Positions 12,741 to 25,378 of a stretch of DNA of 64,000 bases are shown in pieces (position 1 is the stretch's first letter; every line of letters starts with the position of its first letter). The notes beneath the pieces are model-generated. The model did no database searches. It saw nothing but the letters and a program-made list of their open reading frames with translations, and was not told where the DNA came from. The position numbers were made by a program, and so were the translations under genes. The DNA is from Heterohyrax brucei (lineage: Eukaryota > Chordata > Mammalia > Hyracoidea > Procaviidae): assembly GCA_028571685.1 (NCBI GenBank), contig CM053158.1:62154001-62218000 (forward strand), written 5' to 3'.

Positions 12741-12884
12741 CATCTTTGCATCTTTACTATGTGTAGTTCCAAGTTCCTCTCTTGGATGGTTTAATCTGTG
12801 TACTTTTTATGTGTTTAATCACTTGCATTTTTGGTCTCCCTTTTAGAAGAGGGTATATTATTTATTGAGTAGCACTCTATGGCA

Positions 12885-13085
12885 GATTCCTTGCTATACA
12901 CTTTGTAAGCACTATCTCTTGCAATCTTCACATTGCTGCAAAAGAAATCGGTGTTGTTCACATTTCAGAGGTGCAGATACTGAAATTCAGCAGTAACTTT
13001 TCTTTAATCAGTTAACTGGTAAGTGCTAGATCCAGAATTCAAACCAAGGTGAATTCTGTGCTCTTTCCTTTCCATAAGCAGCAAC
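12885..13085 (-). mobile_element. MIR SINE, minus
   Basis: Decayed reverse complement of MIR. It keeps 'gcaatcttcaca', 'cagttaactggtaagtgctagatccagaattcaaacc' in split form, and the family order. Old and degraded. Confidence 0.6.
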
Positions 13086-13329
13086 CTACAAAAACAAAGT
13101 TTATGGGACTATTTTGAAGGTGCTCATTCATATCAGAGACCTTATTTGTCTCCCCTGAAATTTTTTCACAAGGAATTTTGATGCTTTAATTCTGAGAAAT
13201 TGTGTCTAGCATTTATTTGATGTGAAGGAGCTATAATTTTGTCAGAATATCTATGTAAAGGTTATAATATTCCATTAGTATATTTATGGAATATTTTCCT
13301 AATAACTACTCTGGCAGCCTGCTTAGGTA

Positions 13330-13500
13330 CAATCCTGGCTTTATCTCTTGGAAGCCTGTGTGGTTTTGATAGTTTTGTAAGCCTTTCTCTGTTTATATTT
13401 CTGTTAAATGGATATAATAGACTTACCTTGTAAGCTATTGTGAATTAAATGAGATAGCTTACAAAAGAAAGCATATAGCAGATTGCTTAGTAAATACTAA
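13330..13500 (+). mobile_element. MIR SINE, 3' half, plus
   Basis: Text like 'gtaagcctttctctgtttat...ctgttaaatggatataat...attaaatgaga' follows the MIR order 'cctcagtttcctcatctgtaaaatgg...ttaaatgag'. Decayed. Confidence 0.5.
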
Positions 13501-13519
13501 CTGTATGACTGTTTGGTAA

Positions 13520-13696
13520 AGCAGAGGGTCATCAGACAAGAAGGAAAGCCCTAATGGGATACATTGGTACAACAGTGTGAACAGTGGACCCAAACATACC
13601 GGTGATCATGAAGACGGTGCAGGATTGGGCTGCTTTTCATTCTGCGGTACAGGACGTCACCATGAGTCAGAGCTAATTCAGTGACAACTCACAGCA
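13520..13696 (+). mobile_element. RTE (BovB-like) 3'-end fragment
   Basis: Matches the 3' ends of the RTEs at 23.7 and 43.5 kb ('aggaaagccct...', 'gatgaagacggtgcaggattgggc', 'catgagtcagagct'). 5'-truncated. Confidence 0.7.
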
Positions 13697-14480
13697 TCAT
13701 TATTGTTAAAAATATTTCACTGAGTTTTGGTGAAAGTTTGCAACAAAACCAGCACCTATTCAACAGTTTGTATATATAATGTTTAATCATTTTAGTTATA
13801 TTCTTCACATTGTGTCAACAATTTCTAGCTACTTTACTCCATTGGGTTAGTTTCACTGCACCCTACCTTTTGCCATCTGTGTTTTTAGAGTAACTGATGT
13901 CCATTTGGTCTCATGTAGATAACTTTTTAAAAGAGTACAGTACTCAAGGATGATGTTCTATATTTTTACAATCAATCTGCTGTCTAGTTGAAAGGTGGCC
14001 TTAGGGGATAGTTTTGCTTCATGTTTAAAGAATATCGCAGGGTAGTAGTCCTGGGGAGTCCTTCAGTCTCAATGAATCCAGTAAGTCTGCATTCTTTAAA
14101 AATTTTACATCTGTTCCACATATTACCCCCCTCCATCAGGATCCATCTGTTGTGTCCCTGGTCAGAACATTCGGTAGTAGTAGCCAGGTACCATCTAATT
14201 CTTTTAGTCTAAAGATAGAAATAGTGGTTCATAGAGACGGTCCTATAGTCTGGTTCCTCCTCTGGTACTTGAGTTTTCTTCTTTTTCTTTTGTTCCAGAG
14301 GAAGAGAGACGTATAGTTGTGTCTTACACGGTCACTTGTAAGCTTTTAAGACGCCAGACACTACTAATCCAATGAGGATGTAGAATATAAACTTTTAGAA
14401 CTTTATTATGCCAGCTGACTGATTGTCTATAAGACTATGACCCTAAGTATGTGTTAACAGTATCTTTTGTGATACCCTCT
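13697..14480 (-). mobile_element. L1 3'-end fragment (copy D)
   Basis: The reverse complement of the elephant-type L1 3' untranslated region, parallel to 17462-18250 ('cagtctcaatgaatccagtaagtctg', 'agtagccaggtaccatcta', 'cttttaagacgccagac'). It lies directly against the RTE fragment and ends ~130 bp before an ACTR3B exon. Confidence 0.75.
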
Positions 14481-14607
14481 TCTTCCAGTATGATCCTACT
14501 GTTAAAAAATTACTTGTAATGCATAAGGATTATACTGTTTTTCTTGACTGCCCACATATATGTGGATAATGATGTAACTCATTGTGCTTTTCTTTTTTTT
14601 TCTTAAG

Positions 14608-14732
14608 GTATTGCCATCAGAGAGTCAGCAAAGGTAGTTGACCAAGCCCAAAGGAGGGTATTGAGGGGAGTTGATGACCTTGACTTTTTCATAGGGGATG
14701 AAGCCATAGATAAACCTACGTATGCTACAAAG
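14608..14732 (+). CDS. ACTR3B: ACTR3B internal exon, residues ~35-75
   Basis: This is an internal coding exon of actin-related protein 3B, an ATP-binding actin-fold subunit of the Arp2/3 complex that nucleates branched actin in the cytoplasm. The acceptor follows a pyrimidine run (TTTTCTTAAG) and the donor is AAG|GTAATA. The first two bases finish a codon split by the upstream intron (phase 1; GT completes a Cys codon), then 41 codons run open. The peptide begins [20 protein letters not shown] and ends IDKPTYATK. The GDEA segment matches the conserved actin loop. V-V after AK, VLRG and AIDK fit ARP3B rather than ARP3 (remembered as VG, VMKG and AIEK), which decides the paralogue. The upstream exon with the start codon and phosphate-1 loop is not in the window. 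The sequence is intact and uninterrupted, so this is a real exon and not a retrocopy. Confidence 0.96.
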
Positions 14733-15285
14733 GTAATATTCTTCCCAGAATGTGCTCCTTCCTTTTAAGTGTATGTAGTAAGAATAGAGTAGTAGAGTGA
14801 AAAATGCAAAGCAGTAGATTTTCTAGAAATTGTATTTGTGAATTGTTGGTTGAATTTTTATTTGTATGTTTGAATAAAGGGTTTTGTTCATGTTGCTGTT
14901 GAGCAGAGGTATTTCTGATGTGGAAAGGTGAATTGACCGAGTCTCAGAGTGCAGAACTCATTCAGGCAGCACTCAACTGTATATGAGAACAAAGCCTGCT
15001 AGTATGGAATATTGCAGGCTAACTAACCAGTGACATATGGAAAATTACAGATTGATTAAACTAAGAAGAAATATTACAATTTTAAACTAGATATTTGTTC
15101 TTGGAAATGAAAGTAGTACCAGTTAGAATTAAACTTGTATGAGCAAATGTGTCCTCCACATTAAATTTTACCAGTACTGACTTTTGAATTTCCCCAGATT
15201 CTGTTGTCGAACTGTATCTAACTCATGCTTCAGCTCATCTTGGATAATGCCTTTTGACATGTGTAGGCTTTAGCAGTAACCTTGG
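14733..15285. other. ACTR3B intron, nothing recognised
   Basis: Unique-looking AT-rich intron. No repeat or gene is supported. Confidence 0.5.
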
Positions 15286-15289
15286 CAAG

Positions 15290-15632
15290 GCTTATTGATT
15301 CCTAGGAGTAGACACCTTGGCCCTTCTCCTCTGTCTGATCAGATACTGTGCTCTGCCCCCAGGCAGGTAGCTGTCTCCTGGCAAACGTCTTCCTGTTTTT
15401 AAAAACATAGTTCAAACTACCTCCTTTGTAAATCCTTTCCTCAGTTTCATTTCTGTTGCTGGAAGTAGAATTCACCTCTCTTTTGTGTTTTCACTGTGTT
15501 CTGTACTTACTTTAAGTATTTTTGCCTGTAGTCTGTAAGTTCCTTGAGTTCTGGAGTCTCACCTGTTTTAGTGTCTCTCCCCTTAATAGCATCTGACACA
15601 TAATGATATTGAATGAATAAATCCAGATATAA
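15290..15632 (+). mobile_element. L2 LINE 3'-end fragment
   Basis: Shows the L2 tail order: 'tcaaactacctcctttgtaaatcctttcc', later 'gtctgtaagttccttgagttctgg', then 'atctgacacataatg...gaatgaataaa' (split motifs). Decayed. Confidence 0.65.
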
Positions 15633-15639
15633 ATTTATG

Positions 15640-16080
15640 CGTTTGAACAGTTTGAATGGGTGTGTGCGTGCGTGTGTATGTGTATGCTCCTTCCTTCAGA
15701 AAATGGAATGAATGAAGGAAGATAGAAGCTAAAAGCAAAATTTTTTATGTTCTTTCCCCTAATTTTAAAATGGTTAGTGACTTCCCGTTATCTAGTTACT
15801 AATATCTATGGTATGGGGTTATGAAGAATGGAAGAAATGATATAATGATATTTATAGCAAATGAAGTTTATCTCATAAATTGTTAAAGTATCTGTTCAAT
15901 TCTCTTTTGAGTAAATCTTTTCCTTTGCTAGACCTTTATTATATCTGCTGTCTCTCAGTGTCTCCTGTTTTCCTCTGTACTCACTGTTTTTGTTTTAGTA
16001 ACATTTCAGCACCACTTTTACAAAGACATTTATTAAGTGCCCAGGTACTAGTATTATTTTATGAGCATGTTAATTAATTT
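15640..16080. other. ACTR3B intron with a short GT/GC run
   Basis: Contains a short alternating purine-pyrimidine run near 15658-15686 ('gtgtgtgcgtgcgtgtgtat'). Otherwise nothing is recognised. Confidence 0.5.
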
Positions 16081-16084
16081 ATTA

Positions 16085-16215
16085 TAATAATCTTCATTTT
16101 ATAAGTGATGAAACTGAGCCACGGGAGATTAAGTACTTTGCCCAAGATCACACAGCTAGTAAGTGGCAGGACCAGGATTCATACCCAGGCAATCTGGCTC
16201 CACATTCGATACTCT
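16085..16215 (-). mobile_element. MIR SINE, minus
   Basis: Well-preserved core: 'actttgcccaagatcacaca' followed by 'gctagtaagtggcagga', the reverse complement of the MIR core. About 580 bp before an ACTR3B exon. Confidence 0.85.
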
Positions 16216-16456
16216 CAATGGCTTCTTCATGAAATATTTTCACTACCAGGCTGTTAACCGTATTATTATTCATTCATGAACTGGTCCTTTTTCCTATGCC
16301 TGCCCACTCCTCCAAGTGAATCATGTGGTAGGTTAGCTGTACTTTTGAAATGTCGCTCTGTGTTAAAGTGATTCTTCGTACTTAGATAACATGGTGGAGT
16401 AGGATATCAGTGATAATACAAGTCAATCTTCTTTCAGATACCTGTTATTTTTTACA

Positions 16457-16655
16457 AGGAACCCTGGTGACACACTGGTTAAAGTGCTTGGGTACCACCT
16501 AAAAGGTTGGCAGTTCAAACCCTCCAGCTGCTCTGTGGAAGGATGAAGTGGCCTTTTGCTTTCACAGCCTTGGAAACCCTATGGGGCCAGTTCTACTCTG
16601 TCTTGTATAGTGTTTCTATGAGATGGAATCTACTTGACAGAAGTCACTTTGGTTT
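16457..16655 (+). mobile_element. AfroSINE, plus
   Basis: tRNA-like head 'aaccctggtgacacactggt' with the B-box region 'ggcagttcaaacc', then 'cagttctactctgtc', and a tail ending in 'ttggtttggttt'. It ends 140 bp before an exon. Confidence 0.9.
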
Positions 16656-16794
16656 GGTTTGTTATTTTTTTACATGAATTAACATTAACTTCACAAAAAG
16701 AAGAATTTTATGTTCCAAAAGCATATTCTTCTGTTGCCCATCCTGTTGAGTTGTGGTGGACTGTAGCTTGACCTGTTGGTTTTTCTTGTTTTAG

Positions 16795-16905
16795 TGGCCA
16801 ATAAGACATGGTATAATTGAAGACTGGGATCTCATGGAAAGGTTCATAGAACAAGTGATTTTTAAATATCTTCGAGCAGAACCTGAGGATCATTATTTTT
16901 TAATG
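16795..16905 (+). CDS. ACTR3B: ACTR3B internal exon, residues ~76-112
   Basis: This exon holds 37 complete codons (phase 0 at both ends), with acceptor TTGTTTTAG and donor ATG|GTGAGT. The peptide starts [17 protein letters not shown] and ends EPEDHYFLM. It aligns with the actin segment 'YPIEHGIVTNWDDMEKIW', a core part of subdomain 1, so the actin fold continues directly from the preceding exon. Human ARP3B, as I remember it, has M and V where this sequence has I in 'RFIEQVIF'; both are conservative changes. The exon is 2.06 kb downstream of the previous one, and a SINE and a MIR lie in the intron between them. It is followed by an unusually long 36-kb intron filled with retroelements. Confidence 0.96.
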
Positions 16906-17461
16906 GTGAGTAACTGGAACTAAGAGGAATATATTAATTAAGAAGAAATGTGTAATTCCAAATTGTCGAAGTTTTAAATTAAAGATCTTCTTGAGGAAGT
17001 TTTTCATTCTTTCTAAAGATATTTTTATCAATCAGGTTATTTTTGTCTCATATAACAGAAGGCTTAACAAAAATGGCCTAAACCACAAGGGGTTTATCAT
17101 ATGCCTAAATGAAAAGGCCAGAGTTGTGTGGTTTCAGGGTGGGTTATTTTAGCAGCTGCAGGGTGGGTTATTTTAGCAGCCTAGAGATGTCATGAGGGAT
17201 CGAAGTTTTTCCATCTTTTGCTCTGCAGTACTTACTGTGTTAGTCTGGGATCCTATATTGGTTCCTCTCAGGTGTCAGGATGGCTACCAGAGTTCCTGGC
17301 TTTGCCTCTTCCTGTATCTGCATTCAAAGATAGAAGGGACGTTTTTCGCTGTACACCACTTTTTAAGAACTAAGAATCCCTTTCCCAGAAGCCTTCCCAG
17401 CAGACTTTCCTCATCTGCCCATACCTAACCTAGTCACTAGCAAGGAGGATGGTATAACCAT
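16906..17461. other. Start of the 36-kb ACTR3B intron
   Basis: Mostly unassigned. A short direct repeat 'gcagggtgggttattttagc' occurs twice (around 17135 and 17158). Confidence 0.5.
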
Positions 17462-20400
17462 TATTTTCTTTATTGTGCTTTTATGGGAAAGTTTATAATT
17501 CAGGTCAGTTTCTCTCACAAAACCTTCAATACTCACTTCATTATGTGACAGTAGTTTCTCTCTCTGCAATGTGACAAGCACAGTCTTCTCCACCCTGTAT
17601 TTCTCATGTCCATCCAAACAGCTTCTGTCCCCTTTCTGCGTTTTCATCTTGCCTCAGGACAGTAGCTACCCCATTTAATCTCATGTTATCTTCTTGAGCC
17701 AAGAAGCATGCTCTTCAGTAGTGCCTTTTTATGTTTTGTAGCCCAGTCTGATTTTTCTCTGAGAAGTTGACTGCAGGATTGATTTTAGTTCAGGGCTAGC
17801 GAAGAGTCTGGGGGCTATGTCTTTTGGGAGCCTCCAGTCTATCAGACCATTAAGTCTGATCTTTATACTATAATTTGACTTCAGCATCCCACTTTTTCCC
17901 TGCTGCATTGGAGACTGTATTGTGTTCCCTTTCAGGGTGATCATTGGTGGTAGCCAGGCACCATCTAGCTCTTCTGGTCTCAGACTGATGTAGTATCTGG
18001 TTTATGCGGCCCTCTCTGTCTCTTGGGCTAATGTTTTCATTATGACTTCAGTGTTCCTCACTCTCCTTTATTACTCCAGGTGGGTTGTGGCTAATTGATA
18101 CACCTTAGAAGGCTGCTCATTAGCTTTCAAGACCTCGGATGCCACTCATCCAAGTGAGATGCGAAACAGTTTCCTGATAAAATATATAATGCCAGTTGAC
18201 CTAAATGTCCCCTGAAACCATAGTCCCCATGCTTTCCCCTAAATGGATACCACCTGAAAAGATACCCCCAATGCTGCTACTCTGTGCCTTGAAGTGTTTG
18301 TATTGAGGATACTTCTTAGCTTTTAGTTTAGTCCAGTTATGCTGATTTCTCGTATGTTATATGTTGTTCTTCCCTTCACCTAAAACAATCATTGTTCACT
18401 GTCTAGTTAGGGAATACCCTTCCTTGTGCCTCCCCACTCTTGTAAACATCAAAGAATGTTTTCTTCTGTTTTTAAACTTTTGCTTGAGTTCAAATGATAG
18501 TGGTCTCATATATTATTTGCTCTTTTGAGACTAATTTCACTCAGCATAATGCCTTCTAGATTCCTCCGTGTTATGTTTCACACATTCGTTTTTGTTCTTT
18601 ATCATTGCATAGCATCCATTGTGGGAATTCTATTGTGTTTATTCTTTCATTCACTGATGGGCATGTACAACAGCCTTTTGCTGTTGTGACCAGTGCTGCA
18701 GTGAACGTAAGTGTGCATATATCAAGTCACGTGATGGATGTTATTTCTCTGGATATGTTCCAAGGAGTGGGATTGCTGGATTGTATGGCACTTCTATTTC
18801 TAGCTCTTTAAGGAACTGCCAAATTGGTTTCCTAAGTGGTTGTACCGTGTACACGCTAGTAGTGTGCAAGTCTTCCTGTTTGTCCACAGCCTCGCCAGCG
18901 TTTATTTTGTGTCTTTCGGATTAATGTTAGCTTTGTTGGGGGTGAAATGGTATCTTATTGTAATTTTGATTTGCATTTCTCTAATGGTTAATGATGGTGA
19001 GCATTTGCTCATGTATCTATCTGTTAGCCACCTGAGTGTCTTCTTTGGGAAAGTGTGTGTTCGTGTGCTGTGTCCATTTTTGTCTTTATGTGGTTGAGGT
19101 GTTGAAAAACCTTGTAGGTTTTCGTAGGTGTCATAACCTTTTTTTTTTCCCTTCCTGTCTGTAGGTTGTCTTTTTACTCTTTCGGTGAAGCCTTTGGATG
19201 AGCATAAGTGTTTGATTTTTAGGAGCTACCCATTACTTGGTTTCTCTTCTGGTGTTTGCGTATTGTTAGTAATGTTTTGTATTATGTTTATTCAATTAAT
19301 AGAACTCTTAGTGTTGCCCCCCTTTTTTCCTTCTGTGGTCTTTGTTGTTTTAGATTTTAAATTTAGATCTTAAAGTTAGTTTTTGTGCATGATGTGAGAT
19401 ATGGTTCTTGTTTCATTTTTTCCTAGATGGATATCTAGTTGTGGCAACACCATTTGTTAAAGAGACTGTCTTTTCCCCAGTTCATGGACTTTGGGCATTT
19501 GTCGCATATCTGCTCATAGGTGAATGATTTTGTATCTGGGTTCGTGATTCTGTTCCCTTGGTCTATATGTATGTTTTTGTACCAATAACAGGTTATTTTG
19601 ACTAACCTGGCAGTATAATAGTTTCTAAAGTGAGGTAGTGTGAGACCTTCCACTTTTTTCTTCCTTGGTAATACTTTACCTGGGGGTTTCTCCCTTTCCA
19701 TATGACATTGGTTGTTTGTTTCTCTAGCTCATTAAAAAATGTCATTGAAATTTGGATTGGGATTTCATTATCTCTGTATATCACTTTGGGTAAAAGAGAC
19801 ATTTTCATAATGTTGAGTCTTCTTTATCCATGAGCAAGGTGTGTTTTTCAAGTTATGTGGGTCTCTTGGCTTCTTACAGTAGTGTCTTGTGGTTTTCTTT
19901 ATATGGGTCTTTTAAATGCCTAGTTAAATTTATTTCTAAGTATTTTATTATCTTGAGGTCTCTTGTAAAGGGTATTGATTTGATTTCCTCTTTGAATATC
20001 TCTTAATTGATATAGGGGAATCCAACTGATATGTTTATCTTGTATCCTGATATTTTACTCTTTTATTAATTCAAATAAGTTTTCTGGGGGAAGTGAATTT
20101 TTTAGGGTTTTCTGTGTGTAAGATCATATCACTTGCAAATAGAGACACTTCTACTTCTTCATTTCAAATTTGAAGATCCTGTATTTCGTTTTGTAGCCTA
20201 ACTACACTGCCTGGAACCTCCAGGACAATGTTGAATAAAAGTGGTAACCAAATGCATCTTGTATGATTCCTGTTCTCAAGGGGAATGCTTTCGGACTCTC
20301 TCCATCTATGATCATTTTGGCTACGGCTTTGTATAAGTTGTCCTGTATTACATTGAAGAATTTCCCTCCTATTCCTTTTTTGCTGAGAGCTTTTATGGTG

Positions 20401-23400
20401 AATGGGTGTTAGATTTTGTCATTGTCTTTTGTGCATCAATTGATGAAATCATATGGTTCCTGTCTTTTGTTTCATTTGTGTGATAGGTTTCATTGATTGT
20501 TTATCTAATATTACACCATTCCTGCATACCTGCTGTGAATCCCACTTGCTGAAATTTTTTTTTTTATATATTACTGAATTCTGTTGGTCTGTAGTTTTCT
20601 TTTTTGTGAAGTCTTCACCTAGTTTTGGTGGCTGGCTTCACAGAATGAGTTTGGAAATATTCCTTCCTTTTTTATTTTCTGAAATACTTTTGGTAGTAGT
20701 GGTGTTAACTCTTCCTTGAAAGTTTGATAGAATTCTCCAGTGAAGCCATCAAGGCCAAGGCTTTTTTAAGTTACCTTTGTAATCTCTTCTTCTGTTACAG
20801 GTTTATTTAGTTGTTCTGGCTCTGTTTGTGTTCATTTAGGTAGGTGTGTGTTTCTAGAAGTTGTTTATTTCCTCTAGGTTTTCCAGTTTGTTACAGTACC
20901 ATTTTTCATGGTATTCTGTTACGGTTCTTTTAATTTTAGTGAGTCTGTTGTGATCGCCCATCTTATTTCTTATTTGGGTTACTTACTTCCTCTCATATTT
21001 TTCTTTTGTCACTTTGGCCGGTAGTTTATCAATTTTGTTAATCTGTTTGAAGAATAAGCTTTTGGTCTTGTTAACTCTTTCAGTTGTTTGTTCATTGTCT
21101 ATTTCATTTAATTCTGCTCTGATTTTCATTGTTTTCTTTCTTCTGGTACCCAAGGCTTCTTTAGCTGCTCTCTACTTGTTAAAGTTGTAGGGCTAATGCT
21201 TTGATTTTGGCCATTTCTTGTTTTTGGTTGTGTGCATTTATTGCTATAAATTAACCTCTGAGCATTGCTTTTGTGGTGTCCCAAAGGTTCTGGTAGAATG
21301 TGTTTTTATTCTCATGTGATTCTGTGAATTTCTTTATTCTGTCCTTAATATCTTCTGTAACTCAGTAGATTTTGTTACTGATTTCTGTTTGTATGGCTCT
21401 ACAGTCAAAAAGATGGCTTTTTAATATTCCAGTACTTTGGATTTAGTTAATTTTGCTTTATTGCCTATTATGTGGTTTATTCTGGAGAATGTTCCATGTG
21501 CGCTGTTAAAGAAAGTAAACTTGACAGCTGTCAAATGGAGTTTTCTTCATATATATGTCTGTCAGGTCATGTTGGTTGATTGAGACATTTAGATCTTCCA
21601 TGTATTTATTGAGCTTCTTTCTGGATATTCTGTCCTTCACTGAAGGTGATGTGCTGAAGTTCTTTAGTACTACTATTGAGTTTTCTGTTTCTCTTTCAAT
21701 GCTGTTTAGAGTTTAGTATCTCTTGTGATTTTGGTTTATGTTTTGCAAATTCTGTAAACTTTTTATCTGGAAACGTTCTAATTTCACCATCGTATTTGAG
21801 AGACAGTTTTGCTGGCTGTGTAATTCTTGGCTGGCAATTTTTTTCCTTCAAGTCTTTATGTATGTCAGTCCCTTGCCTTCTTGCTTGTGTGGTTTCTGCT
21901 GAATTGTCCAAGCCTAGACTTACTGAATTCTCCTTTGTAGATGACTTTTCTTTTATCCCTAGCTACTCTTAAAAATCTCTGTCTTAATGGTTTAATGGTA
22001 ATATGCCTTGGTGACTTTCTTTTGGGGTCTACCTTGTGTGGTGTTCAATGAGCATCTTGGATAGATACCTTCTCATCCCTTCACAATATTAAGGAAGTTT
22101 CCTGCCAGCAAATTTTCAGCAATTCTGTCTGTATTTTCTGTTGTCCATCCCTGTCTGATACTCCAGTCACTGGTAGGTTATTTCTCTTGATTGAAACCCA
22201 CATGATGTTTAGGGTTTCTGCATTTCTCTATATTCTTTTACCTTATTTTTCCTCAAATGTGTTGGTCTCAAGTGCTTTATCTCAGTCTCACTAATTCTGA
22301 CTTTGATTGCTTGTATTCTGCTCCTGTGACTTTCTGTGTGGTTTCTAATTATAACATTTTTTAGCCAATTTTCTGGATTTCTGTTTACTTTTACAGATCT
22401 TGCAGCCTTTTAAATCTTTTATTATGCCTGTGTCTGATCTTTTTAAATTTCTCAGTGTCTGTGCTTCTTCTCATTCTGAGTTTTGCATGGTCTTCCAGAT
22501 CTCTTAGAAAGTTCTGTATATCAGTCTTTTGTATTCTCAAATTCATTATGTCTGTGGAAAAGACAGTGGAAAGGCTCTGTATCAGCAGTCAAAACAAGAC
22601 CAGATGCTGACTGCAACATAGACCATCAGCTGCTCATAAGAAGATTCAAACTGAAATTGAAGAAAATTAGAACAAGTTCAGGAGAGCTGAAGTATGACCT
22701 TGAGTATATCCCACCTGGGGTCAGAGAACAGCTGAAGAACAGATTGGATGTGTTTTAACACTAATGACTGAAGACCAGGTAACTGTGAAATGACATAAAT
22801 AACATCATCTGTGAAGAAAGCAAGAGGTTATTAGGACAAGAAAGAAAGAAAAGACAAAATTGGATATCAGAAGAGACTCTGCAGCTTGCTCTTGAGTGTC
22901 AAGCAGCAGCAAAAGGAAGGTGTAATGAAGTAAAAGAACTGAAGATTTCAAAAGAGACATTGCATGGTTTAAATTTAGGAAAGGTGTGCATCAGGATCAT
23001 ATTCTTTCACTATACCTTTTCAGTCTGTATACCAAGCAAATAATCTGAGAAGCTGGACTATGTGAAGAAGGAGGCATCAGGATTGGAGGAAAACTTATTA
23101 ACAACCTGCGTAATGCAGATGGTACAACCTTGCTTACTAGAAGTGAAGAGGATTTGAAACATTGATGAAGATCAAAGACCACAGCCATCAGTATGGATTA
23201 CACCTCAATATATATATATAAAAAATTCTCACAACTGGATCAGTAAGCAGTATCATGATAAATGCAGAAAGAATCAAGGTTGTAAAGGATTTCATTGTAC
23301 TTGGTTCTACAGTCAACACCCGTGGAAGCAGTAGTCAAGAAATCAAAAGATGCATTGCATTAGGAAAATCTGCTGCAAAGGACTTTTTAAAATTCTGGAA

Positions 23401-25378
23401 AAGTAAAAGTGTCACTTTGAAGACTAGGGTGCACCTGACCCAAGCCATGATATGTTCAGTCACATCATGTGCAAGTGAAAACTAGACAGTGACTAAGAAG
23501 ACAGAAGAAGAATTGATGCCTTTGAATTGTGGTGCTGGAGAAGAATATTGAATGCACCACGGACTACCCAAAGAACAAACAGATTTGTTCTACAAAAAGT
23601 ACAACCAGAGTGCTCCTTGGAAGCAAAGATGGCAAAACTCCATCTTACATACTTTCAAGATGTTGTCAGGAAAGATCAGTCCTGGAGAAGGGCACCATGT
23701 TTGGTAGAGTGCAGGGTCAGCAAAAAAGAGGAAGACCCTCGATGAGATGGATTGACACAGTGGCTGCAACAGTGTGCTAAAGCATGAAAATGATTGTGGA
23801 CATGGTACAAGACTGGGCAGTGTTTCATTCTGTTGTGCATAGTCAGAACTGACTTGATGGCACCGCACCTGATAACAAAACAACAACATTCTGTCTTTGG
23901 TAATTCCAGAAAGTTCTCTTGATTTCTTGATTCTTTGTTTTGGGAATAATTTAAAGCCATCATGGTCTGTCTCTTGATATGATTTGATATTGACCATTGT
24001 CTCTGAGCCATCAATAAGTTACTGTGTTCATTTAATGTTCATTTACTGTGTCCTAGCTTTTTTTATGTTTTGTTAAGCTCAAATAGGCTGATTGTATGAG
24101 CTAGTTTGTTTACTGGGGCCTTTGAAGCTGTCACTTACTGTCACCAGGTGGTTAGAGCTGTTACTAGGTATGTGAACCCAGGAATCCTTTCACTTTTCTT
24201 GTGTATACAAGACATTCAGTGCAGGTATCCATGTAGTTGGTCACCAAGTGTAAGCTACAGTCTCTCACCTGCAGTCTTAGATGGGCAGGGGTCATTAGTA
24301 TATGCACAGGAATCTGGCTGCAGTAGGACATCATGTGGTGAGCAAGGCAGGGGGCTAACCCTCTGAGTGTCTGTGAAAAATATATGTCTCTGTTCTATAG
24401 ATAACGTAGGGTTTTGCAGCCAGACTATGGGAACTCAGTGTTGTTGGTTGTAAGGACTGGGAGGCACCACTTATTCTTAGATACCTGTCATGGGTGGCTA
24501 CCTGGTGTGGATGGAGCCACTACTCCCCTGGCTCCTTCTGTGGGTGGGTTAGGACCCTGATTTAAGGGCAGCGCAGTATCAAATGTCATAGTCCTGCCTC
24601 TCTACTATATAGCTGATAGAGGGAAATTAGGGTTCAGGTATATACTGTGTTGTACTGTACTAATAAGGGCCTATGCTGTTGTAGTGGGCCCATACAGGTC
24701 TGTACAGGGGTAAAAGGCATTCAAAGTCCCTGGACTCCGTGTATCTCTGTTTAGGCAAAAGAATTGCTTCTGTCATGAGTTCCTGGTTTAAGGGAGCTGG
24801 CAAATTAATTTTTCTTGTTTGTTAATTTGTTCCCTCTTCAAAGCTGGGAGAGTGTCTCAGGTTGCATAAGGATTCCTACTTTTGGCCCAGGAGATTTCTC
24901 AGTCTGAAGCTGGCTCACCCCTAGTAGTGAGGATGGAGGGGTAGCACATAAATTTAAGAGCAGTTTTTCCTAAGGTAGTATATATATATTTTTAATCTGG
25001 GAGGCACGTTAGATGCATGTCTTTATCTGTTGCAAAGTGCTGCTTTTTATTGATTCTGGAGGCCTGACTGAACTCTTGGCCCCAAGGTCTCTTGATGTGG
25101 AAACTGTATCGTGAACACCACTGCTTGCCTCACCGTCCTTTTGCCATTGCATCCAGGCTGCAAGATTGACGGGTCTTGCCAGGTCAGGTCTGGCAGCGTC
25201 TTGCTGCTTATGAATTGTCTGTCCCTCTCCCTGCTATTCAGTCCAGTTCCTTAACTTTGCCTTTGATGTTCAGGGCTCCTAAAATGTAGTATATAATTGA
25301 TTCACTTTTGGGGGGGTGGTCTTTATACTATAAAGAGGGACTACAGGAATAATCTGGCTTCTCCACCTTGCCCCCACC
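17462..25378 (-). mobile_element. L1 LINE (copy E), near full length, RTE inside
   Basis: From left to right on the plus strand this is the 3' region (17462-19150), ORF2 (about 19180-21720, with a 'MKMSLLPKVIYRDNEIPIQI' segment read on minus near 19800), ORF1 remnants (21700-22540 and 23890-24100; C-terminal text near 21700-21910) and a 5' region (24100-25378) ending 'ctccaccttgcccccac'. About 6.6 kb remain without the RTE insert. Frame breaks throughout make it dead. Confidence 0.85.
22558..23887 (+). mobile_element. RTE (BovB-like) LINE, internally deleted, in L1 copy E
   Basis: Begins in the endonuclease C-terminal part ('RRFKLKLKKIRTSSGELKY' at ~22640) and passes after ~22900 straight to the reverse-transcriptase text after motif B ('gtgcatcaggatcatattc'). 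It then runs to the 3' end ('gtcagaactgacttgatggc', then AAC repeats). Compared with the copy at 41.0-43.6 kb, ~1.3 kb is missing. Similar 13-mers flank it (22545-22557 and 23888-23900, 11/13 identical), a likely target duplication. Confidence 0.8.

Noticed and set aside
1..14607. Search for the upstream ACTR3B exon ending in '...IIPSC'
   Set aside because: No stretch encoding the GNTEPQFIIPS segment was found. The exon lies outside the window.
22997..23188. Minus-strand 63-codon frame
   Set aside because: Antisense to the RTE reverse-transcriptase remnant.
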